Positions 28,528-37,552 of a stretch of DNA of 64,000 bases are shown one piece after another (within the stretch, counting starts at the first letter, position 1; each line of letters starts with the position of its first letter). The position numbers and the translations under genes are program-made. The notes under the pieces are model-generated. The model was not told the DNA's origin. It saw nothing but the letters and a program-made list of their open reading frames with translations, and did no database searches. Source of the DNA: CAWCPR01 sp963797475 (GTDB taxonomy: Bacteria > Chloroflexota > Anaerolineae > Anaerolineales > UBA4823); NCBI GenBank assembly GCA_963797475.1, contig CAWCPR010000001.1, positions 1,054,001 to 1,118,000 on the forward strand. The letters run 5' to 3'.

Positions 28528-29802
28528 ATGGAAAAACCACTCACTCAAAACATCCACCCAGGGGAAGAACCATTCGACCTCCAGGCTTATGAACGTGCGG
28601 GCGGGTATCAAGCGCTTCGCAAGGCGTTGAAAGAAATGCAGCCCGCTGATGTGACCGAAGAGGTAAAACGCTCGAATTTGCGCGGCCGCGGTGGGGCCGG
28701 CTTCCCGACCGGTCCAAAATGGAGTTTCGTGCCCATGGGCGAGAACGCCCGCCGTCCCAAGTACCTGGTGATGAACGCGGACGAAATGGAACCCGGCACA
28801 TTCAAGGACCGGCTGCTGCTGGAAGGCGATCCTCACGCGGCTGTAGAAGCGATGATCGTCGCCGCATACGCCATCCAGGCCGAAATCGGATATATCTTCC
28901 TGCGCTGGGCTTACAAAACAGCGGAACGCCGCCTGCGCCAGGCAATCCAGGAGGCTTATCAGGCCGGCTACCTGGGAAAGGACGTGCTCGGCTCCGGTTT
29001 CAACTTTGACCTGTTCGTACACAGCTCCGCCGGGCGATACATGTGCGGTGAAGAGACCGGCTTGCTGAACAGCCTGGAGGGCCGGCGGGCCACCCCGCGC
29101 TTCAAGCCGCCCTACCCGCAGGTGAGCGGGCTGTGGGGCCGGCCCACCGTGGTCAACAATGTGGAGACTCTCTATAACGTCCCGCACATCATCAATAACG
29201 GCGTCGATTGGTTTAAAGGCTTAAGCAAATCGGAAGATGGGGGCACCAAGTTATTCGGAGCCAGTGGCAAGGTCAAACACCCTGGCGTCTGGGAGCTGCC
29301 GATGGGGACTTCCATGCGTGAGATTCTGGAAGAATACGCCGGAGGCATGCGCGAGGGGCTCAAACTGCGCGGGGTGCAGCCCGGCGGCGGCTCGACCGAT
29401 TTCGTCAGCGCAGAAGACGTGGACGTGCCCATGGATTTCAACAGCCTGCAGAAGGTCGGCAGCCGCATGGGAACCGGCACGCTGATCGTTTTGGACGACC
29501 AGACCTGCCCGGTTGCCATGGTTCAAAACCTGGAAGAGTTTTACGCCCAGGAGTTTTGCGGCTGGTGCACACCTTGCCGTGAGGGACTGCCCTGGACGGC
29601 CCGGCTCTTACGCGCCATCGACGAAGGCCAGGGCCGGGAGGGCGACCTGGAGCTCCTGGCGCAGCAAGCTCACCGCCTGGGCCCTGGGTATACATTTTGC
29701 GCCCATGCCCCCGGAGCTGCCGAACCCCTGCAAAGCGCTTTGAAGCATTTTAGAGAGGATTTCGAGCGCCATATCCAAGAAAAGCGCTGTCCCTGGAGGT
29801 AA
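28528..29802 (+). CDS. nuoF: NADH-quinone oxidoreductase subunit F
   Basis: The NADH- and FMN-binding subunit, about 424 residues. It has the Gly-rich nucleotide loop RGRGGAGFPTGPKWSF, the FMN segment YLVMNADEMEPGTFKDR, the GEETGLLNSLEGRR motif, and the N3 [4Fe-4S] ligands CGWCTPCREG plus a later Cys in TFCAHAPGA. The start is ATG 28528 or ATG 28522, both behind a purine-rich GGATGGGATG site; the frame extends 5' into nuoE but that part is not family-like. NuoF oxidises NADH at the tip of the arm. Confidence 0.96.
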   Translation: MEKPLTQNIHPGEEPFDLQAYERAGGYQALRKALKEMQPADVTEEVKRSNLRGRGGAGFPTGPKWSFVPMGENARRPKYLVMNADEMEPGTFKDRLLLEGDPHAAVEAMIVAAYAIQAEIGYIFLRWAYKTAERRLRQAIQEAYQAGYLGKDVLGSGFNFDLFVHSSAGRYMCGEETGLLNSLEGRRATPRFKPPYPQVSGLWGRPTVVNNVETLYNVPHIINNGVDWFKGLSKSEDGGTKLFGASGKVKHPGVWELPMGTSMREILEEYAGGMREGLKLRGVQPGGGSTDFVSAEDVDVPMDFNSLQKVGSRMGTGTLIVLDDQTCPVAMVQNLEEFYAQEFCGWCTPCREGLPWTARLLRAIDEGQGREGDLELLAQQAHRLGPGYTFCAHAPGAAEPLQSALKHFREDFERHIQEKRCPWR

Positions 29803-29806
29803 TCGC

Positions 29807-32596
29807 TTGGCGACAATCCACATTGACGGTAAATCTTATGAGGTCGAACCCGGAGGCAATTTGCTGCAAGTTGCCCTGTCGCTGGGCCTGGACCTGCCGT
29901 ACTTCTGCTGGCACCCGGCGATGAATTCCGTCGGCGCCTGCCGGCAGTGCGCTGTTATCCAGTACAGGGACGAAAACGACACCCGCGGGCGCTTGACGAT
30001 GGCTTGCATGACGGAAGTGACCGGCGGCGGGCGCTTCGCGATCCAGGCTCCGGAAGCGCAGGAATTTCGCGCCTCCGTGATCGAGTGGTTAATGCTCAAT
30101 CACCCGCACGACTGCCCGGTCTGCGATGAGGGCGGCGAATGCCACCTGCAAGATATGACGGTCATGACCGGGCATGATTACCGCCGTACCCGCTTCCCGA
30201 AACGCACCTATCTCAACCAATACCTGGGACCGTTCATTAACCACGAAATGAACCGTTGCATCCAGTGTTATCGCTGCGTCCGTTTCTACAAGGATTTCGC
30301 GGATGGGAGCGATTTTGGCGTCTTTCGAGCCCACGACGAAGTGTATTTCGGACGATCGCAGGAGGGCACTCTCGAAAACGAATTCAGCGGGAATCTGGTG
30401 GAAGTGTGCCCGACCGGTGTGTTCACCGATAAGACCCTGCGCGAACATTACACACGCAAGTGGGATCTGCAGACTGCGCCCTCGATTTGCGTAAACTGCA
30501 GCATCGGCTGCAACACCATCCCGGGTGAGCGCTATGGCAAGCTGCGCCGCATCCGGAACCGCTACAATTATGACGTCAATGGATATTTTCTCTGTGATCG
30601 CGGCCGCTATGGCTACGAATTCGTCAACGATAAAGTCCGCATCCGCCAGGCGGTCAGCCGGACTGGGGACAAAGAGGAGATCTTAACCGGCGAACGCCTG
30701 CAATCTTCTCTTAAATCAATCCTGGGAGATGGCAGCCGCCTGCTCGGCCTGGGCTCTCCAGGCGCCTCTCTGGAGGCGAACTATGCCCTGAGAACGCTGG
30801 TGGGGCCGGAGCGCTTCATTGGCGGGGTATCCGCACGCACAGCGCAAATGGTAAGCGCCATTTTGGAGATATTAAAAACGGGGCCGGCGCCCTCGGCCTC
30901 CCTGCATGAGGTGAGCCAATCGGACGCTGCCTTTGTGCTTGGGGAGGATTTGACCAACTATGCGCCCATGGCTGCCTTTGCGCTGCGCCAGGCCAGCCGG
31001 GTAAAACCCATCCAGGATGCAGCCGGCCTGGGCATCCCGCAGTGGAACGAGCATGCGATTCGGGAGGTCATACAAAACGAAAGGGGACCGCTTTATATTG
31101 CCAGTTACGCCGCCACACGGCTGGACGACGCCGCCACGCGAACCTACCACGCCGGCCCGCAGGATCTAGCCCGCCTTGGGTACGCTGTAGCCCATGCCCT
31201 GGACCCTGAAGCGCCGGCTGTCCCCGGTCTGCTGCCTGAAGCGCAAGAGCTGGCGCAGGAAATTGCCGCAGCCCTGGGCCAGGCTGAGCAACCGCTGGTT
31301 GTTTCCGGCACGGGCAGTGGTAGCCTGCCGTTAATCCGGGCTGCCGCCAACGTAGCCTGGGCGCTGCGCAAAATTGGCAAACCGGCCAGGCTGTTTTATA
31401 CCTTGCCGGAAAGCAACAGCTTTGGCCTGGGGCTGCTGACCGGTACCCATATCGAACAAGCCATCCAACTGCTCGAATCAGGCCAGGCGGATACCCTGAT
31501 CGTCCTGGAAAACGATTTGTTCCGCCAAGCGGAGCGAGAGCGCGTGCAGGCCTTGTTCGCGGCAGCCAGGAACATCATTGCGCTCAATTCCCTGGAAAAC
31601 GAAACCACGAAACAGGCGACGTTAACTTTACCGGCTGCCAGTTTCGCCGAGGGTGATGGGACCCTGGTTAATAATGAAGGCCGCCTCCAGCGCTATTACC
31701 AGGTTTTCGTACCGCAAGCGATCACTGCCGAGCTGGGCAGGCAGGCCTTGCAGACTGTTGAAAAGATACCCCCAGTAAAAATTCTCGAGAGCTGGCGCTG
31801 GCTGGGAGAGATGCGCGCCGCAATCCAGCCAGGAGGCGCCGGCGAGGCAGTCACCCTGGACGATATGATCGCCGGCATGGTTGCAGATCTACCCATTCTG
31901 GCTCCGGCTGCCGAGATTGCTCCGAACGAAACATTCCGCATTCATGGCGCAAAGGTCCCACGCGAACCGCACCGCTACAGCGGGCGGACCTCCATGAATG
32001 CAAATGTCAACGTGAACGAGCCAAAACCACCGGATGACCCGGACTCCCCCCTGGCTTTTTCAATGGAAGGCTTTAAAGGAATCCCGCCCGCGGCTTTGAT
32101 CTCCCGTTATTGGGCTCCCGGCTGGAACTCGGTTCAGGCGCTGAATAAATTTCAAAGTGAAGTAGCCGGACCGCTCCTGGGAGGCGATCCCGGCCGGCGG
32201 CTGCTCGAGCCCTCCAAAGGCGCAGCGCCGGCCTATTACGGCCCTCCTAGCTCTGCCGGGGAAGCGCAGCCAAACACATTGCAACTGGCGCCTTTCCACC
32301 ATATATTCGGCTCGGAAGCCTTGAGCATGCTTTCCCCGGGGGTCGCCGAACGCGCCCCACAAGCCTATGTAGCCCTTAACCCGGGCGACGCACAAAATCT
32401 CAACCTGGCAGCCGGGGAAACCGTGCAGATCGAGCTCCAGGATACGGTAATAACCTTGCCGGTCCGCCTGGAAGCCTCGCTTCCAAGCGGATTGGCCGGA
32501 ATTCCCGTTGGATTGGTGGGCATGCCCTGGCTCGGCCTTCCCCAGGCAGCGCTGCGCCTCAACAAAGCGCGGCCAGATGGAGAAGAACGCTCATGA
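29807..32596 (+). CDS. nuoG: NADH-quinone oxidoreductase subunit G
   Basis: The 929-residue iron-sulfur subunit, with a TTG start behind GGAGG 4 bases after nuoF. N-terminal ferredoxin: Cys ligands in FCWHPAMNSVGACRQC and MACMTE (N1b). Next HPHDCPVCDEGGEC (N5, His ligand) and CIQCYRCVRF with VCPTGVF (N4). The molybdopterin-like domain opens with CVNCSIGCNT and FLCDRG, the extra N7 cluster present only in some bacteria. The rest is a molybdopterin-oxidoreductase fold without an evident cofactor site, with a low-complexity stretch near 735-750. The length is normal for N7-containing forms. Confidence 0.96.
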   Translation: MATIHIDGKSYEVEPGGNLLQVALSLGLDLPYFCWHPAMNSVGACRQCAVIQYRDENDTRGRLTMACMTEVTGGGRFAIQAPEAQEFRASVIEWLMLNHPHDCPVCDEGGECHLQDMTVMTGHDYRRTRFPKRTYLNQYLGPFINHEMNRCIQCYRCVRFYKDFADGSDFGVFRAHDEVYFGRSQEGTLENEFSGNLVEVCPTGVFTDKTLREHYTRKWDLQTAPSICVNCSIGCNTIPGERYGKLRRIRNRYNYDVNGYFLCDRGRYGYEFVNDKVRIRQAVSRTGDKEEILTGERLQSSLKSILGDGSRLLGLGSPGASLEANYALRTLVGPERFIGGVSARTAQMVSAILEILKTGPAPSASLHEVSQSDAAFVLGEDLTNYAPMAAFALRQASRVKPIQDAAGLGIPQWNEHAIREVIQNERGPLYIASYAATRLDDAATRTYHAGPQDLARLGYAVAHALDPEAPAVPGLLPEAQELAQEIAAALGQAEQPLVVSGTGSGSLPLIRAAANVAWALRKIGKPARLFYTLPESNSFGLGLLTGTHIEQAIQLLESGQADTLIVLENDLFRQAERERVQALFAAARNIIALNSLENETTKQATLTLPAASFAEGDGTLVNNEGRLQRYYQVFVPQAITAELGRQALQTVEKIPPVKILESWRWLGEMRAAIQPGGAGEAVTLDDMIAGMVADLPILAPAAEIAPNETFRIHGAKVPREPHRYSGRTSMNANVNVNEPKPPDDPDSPLAFSMEGFKGIPPAALISRYWAPGWNSVQALNKFQSEVAGPLLGGDPGRRLLEPSKGAAPAYYGPPSSAGEAQPNTLQLAPFHHIFGSEALSMLSPGVAERAPQAYVALNPGDAQNLNLAAGETVQIELQDTVITLPVRLEASLPSGLAGIPVGLVGMPWLGLPQAALRLNKARPDGEERS

Positions 32597-33546
32597 ATCC
32601 GACCCTGGCCGGGTGGTTGAATGCGTTAGGAATATTGTTCGCGGCCCTGACCATCGCCGCCGGGTTGATCTGGTTGGAGCGCAGGCTGCTGAGCGTATGG
32701 CAGGACCGTTACGGCCCCAACCGGGTTGGGCCCTTTGGCCTGCTGCAAGTGCTGGCGGACGTGATCAAAATCTTTAGCAAAGAAGACTGGATCCCCCCAT
32801 TTGCCGATCGCTTCGTGTTCATTCTCGCTCCGGGGGTCATCATCTTCACCGTGCTCATGTCCTTTGCGATTATCCCGGTCGCGCCCGGTGTCTGGGTTTC
32901 CGACTTGAACATCGGCCTGTTGTTTTTCCTGGCGATGTCCTCATTGGGCGTGTACAGCGTGGTGTTGGCGGGCTGGGCTTCGAACAGCAAGTTTTCGCTG
33001 ATCGGCAGCCTGCGCGCCGCGGCCCAGATGTTGAGCTATGAGGTCTTCATGGGGCTGTCTTTGATGGGGGTTGTGCTGATGGCAGGCTCGTTTAGCTTGC
33101 GCGACATCGTCGAGGCGCAGCGAAAAATCTGGTTTTTCATTCCGCAAATCCTGGGCTTTGTTATTTTTGTCATCGCCGGGTTGGCAGAGACCCATCGTTT
33201 GCCTTTCGACCTACCTGAAGCGGAAAGCGAATTAATTGCCGGCTTCCATTCGGAATACTCGGGGATGAAATTCGGCATGTTTTTCGTCGGCGAATACCTG
33301 GGGATCACCCTGATCTCAGCCTTGATCGTAGCCTTTTTCTTTGGCGGCTGGCTGGGACCCCTGCTGCCGCCTGTGATCTGGTTCCTGATCAAGACCTTCG
33401 TCTTCATCATGTTCTTCATCTTAATGCGGGCGACCCTGCCCCGGCCTCGTTTCGACCAGTTGATGGCCTATGGCTGGAAAATCCTTTTGCCCCTTGCGCT
33501 GCTCAACCTCGTCGTCACCGGGGGCATCTTGTTGGCAATCCAATAA
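32593..33546 (+). CDS. nuoH: NADH-quinone oxidoreductase subunit H
   Basis: A 317-residue membrane subunit with eight helices that links the quinone chamber to the proton channels. Family motifs: YGPNRVGPFGLLQVLADVIK, IFSKEDWIPP, the LAETHRLPFDLPEAESELIAG-like loop at about 196-216, and LPRPRFDQLMAYGWK. It overlaps nuoG by 4 bases (ATGA). Confidence 0.97.
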   Translation: MNPTLAGWLNALGILFAALTIAAGLIWLERRLLSVWQDRYGPNRVGPFGLLQVLADVIKIFSKEDWIPPFADRFVFILAPGVIIFTVLMSFAIIPVAPGVWVSDLNIGLLFFLAMSSLGVYSVVLAGWASNSKFSLIGSLRAAAQMLSYEVFMGLSLMGVVLMAGSFSLRDIVEAQRKIWFFIPQILGFVIFVIAGLAETHRLPFDLPEAESELIAGFHSEYSGMKFGMFFVGEYLGITLISALIVAFFFGGWLGPLLPPVIWFLIKTFVFIMFFILMRATLPRPRFDQLMAYGWKILLPLALLNLVVTGGILLAIQ

Positions 33547-33562
33547 TCAAAGGAATGATCTC

Positions 33563-34093
33563 ATGTTTATCGACATGCTCGTCAGCACAATCCGTTCAAC
33601 CTGGGAGGTCTTGAGGCACACCTTCCGGAAACGCGTGACGGTGCAGTATCCTGAAGAGAAGCCGTACCTGCCGCCGCGCTGGCGCGGCCGGATCGTGCTG
33701 ACGCGCGACCCGGACGGCGAAGAACGCTGCGTTGCCTGTTACCTGTGTGCGGTAGCCTGCCCGGTCGACTGCATTTCTTTGCAAGCCACCCAGGACGAAC
33801 ACGAGCGCCGCTACCCGGAGTTCTTCCGCATCAATTTCTCACGCTGCATCTTTTGCGGGTTGTGCGAGGAAGCCTGCCCGACTTACGCAATCCAGCTTAC
33901 CCCGGATTTTGAAATGAGCGAATACAACCGCCAAAACCTCGTGTATGAAAAAGAAGACCTGCTGATCAGCGGCCCGGGGAAATACCCGGATTACAACTTT
34001 TACCGGGTGGCCGGGGTAACCATCGGCGGCAAGGGCAAAGGCGAATCGGAAAACGAGCGCCCCCCGGTGGACGTGCGCAGCCTGCTCCCCTGA
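33563..34093 (+). CDS. nuoI: NADH-quinone oxidoreductase subunit I
   Basis: A 176-residue subunit with two [4Fe-4S] clusters (N6a, N6b). The ligands are CVACYLCAVACPVDC and CIFCGLCEEACPTYA. I chose ATG 33563 because AAAGGA lies upstream and the segment before it falls inside nuoH. The N-terminal amphipathic helix (FIDMLVSTIRSTWEVLRHTF) anchors it to the membrane arm. The tail GGKGKGESENERPPVD is charged and probably disordered. Confidence 0.96.
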   Translation: MFIDMLVSTIRSTWEVLRHTFRKRVTVQYPEEKPYLPPRWRGRIVLTRDPDGEERCVACYLCAVACPVDCISLQATQDEHERRYPEFFRINFSRCIFCGLCEEACPTYAIQLTPDFEMSEYNRQNLVYEKEDLLISGPGKYPDYNFYRVAGVTIGGKGKGESENERPPVDVRSLLP

Positions 34094-34219
34094 AGCCCCC
34101 AAACGCCGCGCTTACGAAAAAGTGTCGGGCGCTTGTGGCGCACCACGCATTATGATGGAGAGTTGCGGCTACGCCGCAATCTCCAGAGATTCATCAAAAT
34201 AGTACCTGGAGGGTACCCT
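34094..34219 (+). promoter_or_regulatory. Structured spacer between nuoI and nuoJ
   Basis: The only long gap inside the operon (126 bases). It contains repeat copy B (34122-34148) and then a strong hairpin at 34157-34184: GGAGAGTTGCGG, loop CTACG, CCGCAATCTCC, an 11-bp stem with one bulged base. No U-run follows. It could stabilise or process the mRNA between the peripheral-arm and membrane-arm genes. Confidence 0.6.
34122..34148 (+). repeat. Interspersed repeat, copy B, inside the nuo operon
   Basis: Twenty-seven bases identical to the reverse complement of 7252-7278. It lies between nuoI and nuoJ, next to the strong hairpin. Confidence 0.7.
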
Positions 34220-34750
34220 ATGGATTTCACCTTTTACCTGGCAGCCGCCGTGGCCATAGCCTCTACAGCGTTGGCCATTACCCGCACGAATGCCGTACAC
34301 GCCTTGTTATATATCATCCTTTCGCTGCTCTCTGTGGCCGTCATCTTTTTCACCCTGGGAGCGCCGTTTATCGCCGCCCTGGAGGTCATCACCTACGCTG
34401 GGGCGATCATGGTCCTGTTCGTCTTCGTGGTCATGATGCTCAACCTGGGGCCCCAAAACAACTCCAGACTGAGCCAGTTTTTGCAGCCTCAGACCTGGCT
34501 GGGACCCGGCGTTCTGGCCTTGGTCCTGCTCGCCGAACTGGTTTATTTAACCGCCGGGACAACGACGGTAATGACCGGCGCCGAGATCGTACCGAGGCAG
34601 TTGAGCATTGCGCTCTTTGGAGATTATTTATTGGGAGTGGAGCTGGCCTCGATCCTGCTGCTGGCCGGGCTGGTGGGCGCTTACCATATCGGCCGGCGCA
34701 TGGAGGGGCTCAAGGTTGAGTCCACAAACCATCCTGGTGCATCCACCTGA
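34220..34750 (+). CDS. nuoJ: NADH-quinone oxidoreductase subunit J
   Basis: A 176-residue membrane subunit with five helices. Family features: LAITRTNAVHALLYIILSLL and the conserved helix 3 LEVITYAGAIMVLFVFVVMML, which holds the pi-bulge region. ATG 34220 has GGAGGG about 8 bases upstream; an earlier in-frame GTG would put the hairpin inside the gene and is unlikely. Confidence 0.95.
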   Translation: MDFTFYLAAAVAIASTALAITRTNAVHALLYIILSLLSVAVIFFTLGAPFIAALEVITYAGAIMVLFVFVVMMLNLGPQNNSRLSQFLQPQTWLGPGVLALVLLAELVYLTAGTTTVMTGAEIVPRQLSIALFGDYLLGVELASILLLAGLVGAYHIGRRMEGLKVESTNHPGAST

Positions 34751-34769
34751 AGTTGGGAGGCGACACAAA

Positions 34770-35078
34770 ATGGCCAATATCCCCGTCGAACAAGGTTTGC
34801 TTCTTGCCGGAATTCTGTTTAGCCTCGGGTTGGTCGGGGTCATTATCCGGCGTAATTATTTCTTCATCTTATTATCGATCGAGATCATGCTAAACGCCGC
34901 CGGACTGGCTTTCGTGATCGCCGGTTCTTACCTGAAACAGGCAGACGGACAGGTGATGTTTCTCTTCATCTTAACCGTTGCAGCCGCCGAGGTTTCGGTC
35001 GGCCTGGCCCTGGTCATCCGTCTTTACCACCTGTATAAAACCCTGGATATCGATGCGATCAGCCAGTTGCGCGGCTGA
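34770..35078 (+). CDS. nuoK: NADH-quinone oxidoreductase subunit K
   Basis: A 102-residue membrane subunit with three helices. It has the two membrane glutamates needed for proton transfer: one in LLSIEIMLNAAGLAF and one in VAAAEVSVGLALVIRLY. ATG 34770 lies behind GGGAGG. The gene directly upstream is nuoJ. Downstream comes nuoN after 33 bases, where nuoL would be expected. Confidence 0.96.
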   Translation: MANIPVEQGLLLAGILFSLGLVGVIIRRNYFFILLSIEIMLNAAGLAFVIAGSYLKQADGQVMFLFILTVAAAEVSVGLALVIRLYHLYKTLDIDAISQLRG

Positions 35079-35111
35079 TTGATGCCTGGATGCTGAGTAT
35101 GGAGATTTCGC

Positions 35112-36581
35112 TTGAAACCCACTGATCTGGTCGCGCTGCTGCCCCTGATCCTGGTCTCCGCGACCGCGGTCGTCGTATTGGTCCAGATCGCCATCCGGCG
35201 CAGCTTCCGGATAGCGTACCTGCTCAGCCTGGGGGGCATCCTTCTGGCAGGGCTCAGCATCCCCCTGGCGGCAAATAGCCTGCCTTACCATATCACCCCC
35301 TTAATCGTCGTCGATTCATACGGGCAGTACTTTGTCGCCATTATCCTGGCGGCTGCCTTCGCCGTCGCGGCCATTTCATACCCGTACTTCCGAGATTATC
35401 CCGACCAACCCGAAGAGTTCTACGTCCTGCTGTTAACCGCCACCTTGGGATCCATGGTATTGGCCTTGAGCAATCATTTCATCTCATTCTTCCTGGGTCT
35501 GGAAATCTCGAGTGTATCCTTGTACGGCCTGATCGGCTATCCCAGTTTGTATCGTGAGCGCATCGAGGCCAGCATCAAATACCTGATCCTGGCAGGCGTT
35601 ACCTCCAGCTTCCTGCTTTTCGGCATGGCCCTCATCTACATCTGCCTGGGCAGCATGGATTTCTCCCAGATGTCGCTCTCCAATCCGCTCCTGCCGGGTT
35701 TTCAAATCGTGCTCACCGCCGGCTGGGGCCTGCTGATTGTCGGTTTTGGGTTCAAACTGGCCCTGGTGCCTTTTCAGGCCTGGACGCCGGACGTCTACCA
35801 GGGCGCGCCTGCGCCGGTTACCGCATTCATCGCCACCGTATCCAAGGGCGGCGCCTTTGCTTTGCTGCTGCGCTACTTCACACAACTGCCGATCACGCAA
35901 ATCCCGGGGTTGTGGACAGTCTTTGCCGCCATCTCGATCGCCTCCATGCTGCTGGGCAACTTCCTGGCGATTGTGCAGAGCGATATCAAGCGCCTTTTGG
36001 CCTATTCCTCCATCGCCCACCTCGGCTATCTGCTGGTAGCATTCCTGGCCAGCGGCGCGAATGCCAGGAACGCGGTGGCGTTCTATCTAGCGGCCTATTT
36101 CATCACCACTCTGATCGCTTTCGGGGCGATCACATCCTTATCCAGCCACGATCACGAATTTGTAAATATCGAAGATTACCGGGCCCTGTTCTGGAAACAT
36201 CCCTGGCATTCCCTGTTATTGACCTTTTCCATGCTTTCTTTAGCTGGAATTCCCCCCACCGCCGGGATCATTGGGAAAATCTTCCTGGCGTCTGCCGGAG
36301 TTGAATCCGCGCTTTGGCCGCTGCTATTTGTCCTGTTGTTTGGCAGCGTACTGGGAGCGTATTACTATCTACGCGTCGTCATCACCATGTTCCGCGGCCG
36401 GGAAGAGCTCGAGCTGGCCGGCGCTACGACGGAGACGCCCGGCAGGAGCGTTCAAATCACGCAGTCCCCGCTCAGCGCGCTTACGCTCATCATTCTCTTT
36501 CTGCTCCTGATCGGGATCGGCATTTACCCGGCGCCGCTGCTTTCCCTGATCGCGCACCTGATCGCGGGGCTGGCAGGCTAG
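35112..36581 (+). CDS. nuoN: NADH-quinone oxidoreductase subunit N
   Basis: A 489-residue antiporter-like subunit with about 14 helices. NuoN features: the GLEISSVSLYGLIGY glutamate helix, FGFKLALVPFQAWTPDVYQGAPAPV with the conserved Lys, SDIKRLLAYSSIAHLGYLL, and the SLAGIPPTAGIIGKIFL segment. I assign N rather than L or M from the FQAWTPDVYQGAP motif and the length. The start is TTG 35112 behind GGAG. It is the last gene of the operon and the only antiporter-like subunit gene in the window. Confidence 0.93.
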   Translation: MKPTDLVALLPLILVSATAVVVLVQIAIRRSFRIAYLLSLGGILLAGLSIPLAANSLPYHITPLIVVDSYGQYFVAIILAAAFAVAAISYPYFRDYPDQPEEFYVLLLTATLGSMVLALSNHFISFFLGLEISSVSLYGLIGYPSLYRERIEASIKYLILAGVTSSFLLFGMALIYICLGSMDFSQMSLSNPLLPGFQIVLTAGWGLLIVGFGFKLALVPFQAWTPDVYQGAPAPVTAFIATVSKGGAFALLLRYFTQLPITQIPGLWTVFAAISIASMLLGNFLAIVQSDIKRLLAYSSIAHLGYLLVAFLASGANARNAVAFYLAAYFITTLIAFGAITSLSSHDHEFVNIEDYRALFWKHPWHSLLLTFSMLSLAGIPPTAGIIGKIFLASAGVESALWPLLFVLLFGSVLGAYYYLRVVITMFRGREELELAGATTETPGRSVQITQSPLSALTLIILFLLLIGIGIYPAPLLSLIAHLIAGLAG

Positions 36582-36601
36582 AAACCCAGGCCTTTTATCC
36601 C

Positions 36602-37552
36602 CTATTTTTTTAAAATTTGAGTAAATTTATTCTCATTCGATGGGATAGAGAGACGCAGCGGCGCATGATTTTCATTTGGCGCAGCTCGTGAGCCGAACCT
36701 GTTGGCATATACTTGCGTAAATTCTGCTCCAAAGAAACTGATTTGCGCCGAGTAGTATATCCATAACAAAATGACCGCCAAAGATCCGGCCGCGCCAAAC
36801 TGTTTCAAAGCGCTGGTGTTAACCAGATACAATCCGATCAATAACTTTCCTATGGTAAACAAAAGTGACGTCACCGCTGCTCCTAACCAAACATCTCGCC
36901 AGGTGATATCCACATCTGGAACAAACTTAAAGAGCAGAGCGAACAGCGCCGTTATAACCAGGAACGATACAACAAAGTTTACAGGCTGAATTAAAAAATC
37001 GAAGCCCGGCAATAAGCCCTGGCTCCATTGTTCCAGGGCGGTAAGGCCAGCCGAAATGACCAAAGAGGCAAGAAGAAGTAACCCAATGCCGATAACCATT
37101 GCTAATGACAAGAATCGCTTCTTAATAACACCCAACAGACCGCCGCCGGGTTTTTCTTCGACATCCCAAATCGTGTTGAGCGAATCTTGTAGTTGTCCGA
37201 ATACACCGGTCGCCCCGAAAATAAGTCCAACGAAGCCCACAGCCGCTGCAAGCCAGCTCGACCCCATGTCCCGCGCCGCCTTGAGCATTGCAGCAACCAG
37301 CTCTCCTCCCTGGGGCCCGATCAACCCCGTGATTTGATTAATGACTTGTGTCTGGGCGCTGGCTTTGTCGTAAAACAGACCTACGACGGCGATGGCGATC
37401 ACCAAGGTTGGGCCGAGCGAAAAAGCAACGTAGAAAGCCAGAGCTGCTGCGAGGCTCGAGGCTTTATCTTCACCCCATTCAGAGATCGTTTCTTCGATCA
37501 GATAGCTGACGACTTGCATTCCTAAAAACCCCTGGCTTTCCGGTTTATCCAC
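36602..37552 (-). CDS. YihY/BrkB-family membrane protein
   Basis: A 316-residue inner-membrane protein with six predicted helices and the family motifs ASSLAAALAFYVAFSLGPTLV, GATGVFGQLQDSLNTIWDV and GAAGSLAVILLWIYYSAQI. Proteins once named RNase BN belong here, but the family is now viewed as a membrane transporter or flippase-like group of unknown substrate. The start is GTG 37552 behind GGGGGAAAG, overlapping the kinase gene by 8 bases. It is the last gene of a lipid-related operon. Confidence 0.9.
   Translation of the reverse strand: MDKPESQGFLGMQVVSYLIEETISEWGEDKASSLAAALAFYVAFSLGPTLVIAIAVVGLFYDKASAQTQVINQITGLIGPQGGELVAAMLKAARDMGSSWLAAAVGFVGLIFGATGVFGQLQDSLNTIWDVEEKPGGGLLGVIKKRFLSLAMVIGIGLLLLASLVISAGLTALEQWSQGLLPGFDFLIQPVNFVVSFLVITALFALLFKFVPDVDITWRDVWLGAAVTSLLFTIGKLLIGLYLVNTSALKQFGAAGSLAVILLWIYYSAQISFFGAEFTQVYANRFGSRAAPNENHAPLRLSIPSNENKFTQILKK

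Noticed and set aside
28462..29187. 241-codon minus-strand frame inside nuoE/nuoF
   Set aside because: Antisense to well-defined complex I genes; no motif.
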